Of a stretch of DNA of 64,000 nt, positions 60,672 to 64,000 are shown piece by piece. The stretch comes from Alphaproteobacteria bacterium (lineage in GTDB: Bacteria > Pseudomonadota > Alphaproteobacteria > Micavibrionales > Micavibrionaceae). The position numbers and the translations under genes are program-made. The stretch lies in NCBI GenBank assembly GCA_016794305.1, contig JAEUKN010000005.1, positions 1 through 64,000 of the forward strand, given 5' to 3'. Numbering within the stretch: the stretch's first letter is position 1; each line of letters opens with the position of its first letter. The notes beneath the pieces were generated by a model. That model did no database searches, had not been told where the DNA came from, and was given only the letters and a program-made list of their open reading frames with translations.

Positions 60672-62783
60672 ATGGTCAAGTCAATAGTCAAATCAAAACT
60701 TTCAAAATATCCAAAATATTCTAGCAAAACTTTAGTCCCTTCGGTCGCAAAAGTCCAATTTTTATTAGATTTATCAAGATCATATCTGAGATTGTGCCCT
60801 GTGCTATGCCTGCTGTTATGCCTTGTCTTAAGCCTGATAAGCGGGGTGGTGAATTTTTCGCATAAAGCCTGGGCGGCCCCGCCACCGCAAGCGGCGGTCG
60901 ATGCCCTTATTCTCATGAGTGGTGAAGAATGGCTGGAGGCACGCAATAAAATTGCCGCGCTACGCAATCCGGCCTTTTCCAAGATGTATGAATGGATGCT
61001 CTACCGCGAGGACTATGACCAACTTCCTTTTGACCGCGTGGCGGCCTTTATTGATAAAAACCCGCATTGGCCCAATCAAATTGCGCTCAAAAAAACTGCG
61101 GAGCGCGTGATGCCGGCTGATCTTCCGCCTCAACAGGTTTTGGCGTGGTTTGCGAAATATCCCCCCGTTTCGGGGCAGGGCATGATTAAGCTGCTCTATG
61201 CCGCAAGTATGACCGGAAGTATGACCGGAAGCCTTGCGGGGCAAGGGACACAAAGGGGGGGTAATGTCAATAAACTTATCATTGATCAATGGCCGGTGGC
61301 GGATATTTCTGCGGATGATCTTGTGGCACTCTGGCGCGAAGTCGGCGGGGATATTCCGCTAAAAACTCATAGGCACCGTTTGGATAAGTTGCTGTTTGCG
61401 CAAAAATATGATGCTGCCCGTGCGCTCGCCAATCTCATGGGCGGCGGCTATATGGCGTTGGTGAATGCGCGCATTGCCCTCGCGCAGGACAAGGCGGATG
61501 CCAACAGCCTTTTAAATCAGGTGCCGAGCGGCTTAAGAGCGGACCCGGGGTTGTTGTATGAGCGTTTAAGCTGGCGACGGCGCAATGATATGGACCAAGG
61601 AGCCATAGAAATCCTGCAATCCGCACCCGATATGGCCCAGGTGACCAACCCTGATAAATGGTGGAAAGAACGCCATATTATGATCCGCCGTATGATCGAA
61701 TCGCATAATTATAAACTGGCCTATCAACTCAGCGCGGCGCATGGCAACGGCGATAAGGCAGACACGGCAGAGGCCGAATGGATGGCCGGGTGGTTGGCGT
61801 TGCGGTTTTTGAACCAGCCGCAATCGGCGCTTAAACATTTTGAAACTATGTACGGGCTTGTCGCCACATCCATCTCTAAATCCCGTGGCGCCTATTGGGC
61901 CGGGCGGGCGACTGAGCGGTTGGGGCAAAATGATCGGGCCCGCACTTGGTTCCAAGCGGCCGCGCAATATCCCACCAGCTATTACGGGCAATTATCCTTG
62001 CAACATTTGCATGCGCCCGCACCGCGTTTGAGTGTGGCCGTCGCATCCGCCGGTGATATCCAAAAAATGCGCGGCAATGATTTGATTCAGGCTGCGCAGC
62101 TGGCCCATGCCGCGGGGCTGGATAAGATTCACGCGCTGCTGGTCGGGGCGTTGATTGATACGCTCTCCACCCCGTCCGAATTTATGGCGGCGGCGCAGAT
62201 TTTGGACCGGGGAGGGGACCGCGTGGCCTCTTTCCGCGTGGCCAAGGCGGCATCGTGGAAAAATATTTATCTTGGGCCCTATACCTACCCCGACCTCTCG
62301 CGGCAAATGGCGCAAATTGGTGGGGATCACGCACTTTATCACGCGATTATCCGCCAAGAAAGCCAGTTTGACGCACAGGCGCTCAGCCCGGCGGGGGCGC
62401 TGGGATTGATGCAATTAATGCCCGCAACCGCTAAGGAAACGGCGGGAAAATTGGGGGTCGCGCATCAAACTTCTTGGCTCACTGATCGCCCTTCGCATAA
62501 TATTTTGCTGGGGTCGAGTTATATTGACCGTTTGATTGAACGGTTTGACAACGCCTATCCCATGGCGGTGGCGGGATATAATGCCGGGCCGGGGCGCGTG
62601 CGGCAATGGATTGATGAATTTGGTGATCCGCGCTTAACCAATGATCGTGGCCGCGCAGCACCGAATTCCATGGCGCCCGATTGGGTGGATTGGATTGAAC
62701 TGATCCCCGTGAGCGAAACACGAAACTATGTGCAACGCGTGCTGGAAAACTACTATGTGTACAGTAAAATATTGGAAAAATAG
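60672..62783 (+). CDS. slt: Soluble lytic transglycosylase (Slt family)
   Basis: This periplasmic murein hydrolase of 703 residues has a signal peptide with the cleavage region SHKAWA near residue 62. A long helical superhelix domain with TPR-like repeats follows, then a C-terminal SLT domain with the catalytic Glu in AIIRQESQFDAQALS, GLMQLMPATA and AVAGYNAGPGRVRQW. A duplicated MTGS (MTGSMTGSLAG) near residue 180 comes from short tandem DNA copies. Start codons further upstream would overlap the divergent dapA. Confidence 0.93.
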   Translation: MVKSIVKSKLSKYPKYSSKTLVPSVAKVQFLLDLSRSYLRLCPVLCLLLCLVLSLISGVVNFSHKAWAAPPPQAAVDALILMSGEEWLEARNKIAALRNPAFSKMYEWMLYREDYDQLPFDRVAAFIDKNPHWPNQIALKKTAERVMPADLPPQQVLAWFAKYPPVSGQGMIKLLYAASMTGSMTGSLAGQGTQRGGNVNKLIIDQWPVADISADDLVALWREVGGDIPLKTHRHRLDKLLFAQKYDAARALANLMGGGYMALVNARIALAQDKADANSLLNQVPSGLRADPGLLYERLSWRRRNDMDQGAIEILQSAPDMAQVTNPDKWWKERHIMIRRMIESHNYKLAYQLSAAHGNGDKADTAEAEWMAGWLALRFLNQPQSALKHFETMYGLVATSISKSRGAYWAGRATERLGQNDRARTWFQAAAQYPTSYYGQLSLQHLHAPAPRLSVAVASAGDIQKMRGNDLIQAAQLAHAAGLDKIHALLVGALIDTLSTPSEFMAAAQILDRGGDRVASFRVAKAASWKNIYLGPYTYPDLSRQMAQIGGDHALYHAIIRQESQFDAQALSPAGALGLMQLMPATAKETAGKLGVAHQTSWLTDRPSHNILLGSSYIDRLIERFDNAYPMAVAGYNAGPGRVRQWIDEFGDPRLTNDRGRAAPNSMAPDWVDWIELIPVSETRNYVQRVLENYYVYSKILEK

Positions 62784-62810
62784 CTGTGATTTGATCCACT
62801 GGGGGCCTTC

Positions 62811-63602
62811 ATGTCATATCTACGGGCAATCTTAAAGATTTTATGTTTGACGCTTTGGACACTCCCAATTTTGGTCGTGCAAATTATAGTACTCTGTTTT
62901 ACAAAAGGGCAGGGGGCCTATATCATCCCCCAGCTTTGGCATCGCGGTGTTTGCAAAATTATTGGCCTGCGGGTTGAAATTTTGGGCACTCCGATCACTG
63001 ACCGCCAGATTGTCTATGTATCCAACCATATTTCGTATCTGGACATTAATGTGATTGGCGCGCATTTGCGTGCGTCGTTCATCGCCAAGGAAGATATTGC
63101 GAAATGGCCGATTTTTGGCTATCTCGCCACGGTGCAACAAACCGCCTTTATCAGCAAAAACCCCCGTGCGGCAAAACAGGTCGCTAATTCTTTGGGCGAC
63201 ATGGTGACACAGGGGAAAAGCCTGATTCTCTTCCCCGAAGGCCAGGTCTCATCAGGTGAGCAAATCTTGCCGTTTAAATCCAGCCTATTTTCATTGGTGT
63301 TTATGAATTCCGACCAAACACTTCCTCTTCAACCTGTCGTGATCCACTTGGTGCAAACCAATAAAAATCCGCGTGACCATACAATGACTATGGCGGATCG
63401 CAGCCTCTATGCCTGGCACAGCGATAAACTTTTCGCCCAGCATTTTTGGAATTTTTTGCGCCATCGTGGCGCGCTGGTCCAACTTATTTTTGGTGACCCC
63501 CTAACCCCGACCGCGGGGCAAGACCGCAAAATCTTGAGCAAAATCATCTATGATCAAATGGAAAATCGTCTGGTAAATGTTTCATCATTTCCACATGATT
63601 AA
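62811..63602 (+). CDS. plsC: 1-acyl-sn-glycerol-3-phosphate acyltransferase
   Basis: This enzyme adds the second acyl chain to lysophosphatidic acid. The catalytic HX4D box is NHISYLD (His73, Asp78), with the FPEG motif in LFPEGQVSSGEQ. An N-terminal membrane segment (residues 8-30) holds it at the inner membrane. It has 263 residues, with no unusual domains. It starts 27 bp after the transglycosylase stop codon and may share its transcript. Confidence 0.92.
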   Translation: MSYLRAILKILCLTLWTLPILVVQIIVLCFTKGQGAYIIPQLWHRGVCKIIGLRVEILGTPITDRQIVYVSNHISYLDINVIGAHLRASFIAKEDIAKWPIFGYLATVQQTAFISKNPRAAKQVANSLGDMVTQGKSLILFPEGQVSSGEQILPFKSSLFSLVFMNSDQTLPLQPVVIHLVQTNKNPRDHTMTMADRSLYAWHSDKLFAQHFWNFLRHRGALVQLIFGDPLTPTAGQDRKILSKIIYDQMENRLVNVSSFPHD

Positions 63603-63738
63603 AGTTGTTAAGCCTGAACATTATTTTCCTAAATACACATAAAATTAATTATTTTGCCTTATATTTAAGATAGGGCGAAGTCGATAAAATTTGACATAAA
63701 TTAAGATGTAATCAAAATTACAAAAAGAGGGTTAGTGA

Positions 63739-64000
63739 ATGAACAGCAAATTTGAGCGTGCCGAGCAGGGATTTAGCTTGCTAGAGCTATTACTAGGTGT
63801 GGTGATGATGGCCATGGTGATCGTGGGTGTGGCCGCCATTGTCAGCCGCCAAGGTGATGAGGCAAAGGCAAATGTCGTTGCGCTTCAGCTGAAAACCATC
63901 GGCGATGCCGCCGGTGAGTATATTAAGGATAATTATGATACGATATATACCAATACTCAGGCTGCCAATTCAAAAATAATTATTACCCTGCCTATGTTGA
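63739..64000 (+). CDS. Type IV prepilin-like protein (3' end outside window)
   Basis: The start ATG follows an AAGAGGG site and is not preceded by any nearby gene. The N-terminus has the prepilin peptidase motif: a short charged leader (MNSKFERAEQG), cleavage before Phe, Ser/Leu/Leu and the conserved Glu at +5 (FSLLELLLGVVMM). A hydrophobic helix of about 20 residues continues and a helical stretch follows. 87 codons are visible. It could belong to a type IV pilus, a secretion pseudopilus or a PilS-like conjugative pilus; the context is cut off by the window edge. Confidence 0.85.
   Translation, partial: MNSKFERAEQGFSLLELLLGVVMMAMVIVGVAAIVSRQGDEAKANVVALQLKTIGDAAGEYIKDNYDTIYTNTQAANSKIIITLPML

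Noticed and set aside
1-64000. tRNA, rRNA or tmRNA genes
   Set aside because: Intergenic regions were read for T-loop (GGTTCGAAT-type) and acceptor patterns; none was found outside coding sequence. A tRNA-finding program would be decisive.

Overview
The window reads as chromosomal DNA of an alphaproteobacterium with roughly half G+C. The evidence is a TrcR/DUF1013 regulator, a CckA-type histidine kinase, the dnaK-dnaJ-dapB order, XerC next to DUF484, and protein sequences of alphaproteobacterial character throughout. A deep-branching group with loosened operons (for example Micavibrio-like or Rickettsiales-related) would fit, but that is inference. No rRNA or tRNA gene, CRISPR array, prophage or intact insertion sequence was found.

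Layout. 0-4.2 kb: a DevC/DevA-type ABC exporter (left end cut), a soluble hybrid histidine kinase and a CheY-like regulator. 4.2-16.5 kb: CDF metal exporter, phosphoglycerate mutase, IlvE, an OmpR/EnvZ-type pair split by repeats, DusA, TrcR, BioB, an isolated rplJ-rplL operon, SucB, a GNAT enzyme and two tiny genes. 16.7-32.4 kb: OmpW, CarB, SCO1, malate dehydrogenase, a pilin-like protein, XerC/DUF484, a cysteine desulfurase, SecA, a parvulin and NrdB. 32.4-40.8 kb: a frameshifted sppA, an L,D-transpeptidase, LemA with a DUF2207 protein, an orphan small gene, RuvA and an M16 peptidase. 41.0-45.7 kb: three large genes of unknown family. 45.8-50.5 kb: dapB, dnaJ and dnaK with an MNT-HEPN pair between dnaJ and dnaK. 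50.8-54.5 kb: a FliJ-like coiled coil, a SIMPL protein, a sodium:solute symporter and a xanthine phosphoribosyltransferase. 54.8-59.7 kb: nuoA, nuoB and nuoC with foreign-looking genes between them, then dnaX. 59.6-64 kb: DapA, a soluble lytic transglycosylase, PlsC and a prepilin cut by the right edge.

Three things stand out. First, two paralogous MNT-HEPN pairs, each with the exact type VII toxin-antitoxin motifs (GSX10DXD and RX4HXY), sit inside core operons: one begins directly after the dnaK stop codon and ends just before dnaJ, the other lies between nuoB and nuoC. Second, small palindromic elements of 105-147 bp lie immediately upstream of nuoA, carB, an L,D-transpeptidase and an EnvZ-like kinase, and one even supplies the start of dusA. 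Two families with different terminal repeats share a central hairpin module, always in the sense direction of the next gene. Third, three adjacent unknown proteins (336, 696 and 461 residues) form an AT-richer block.

Many genes usually found in conserved operons stand apart from their partners here: rplJL without rpoBC, sucB without sucA, carB without carA, nrdB without nrdA, ruvA without ruvB/C, and nuoABC without nuoD. This points to a much rearranged genome in which short palindromic repeats are common.
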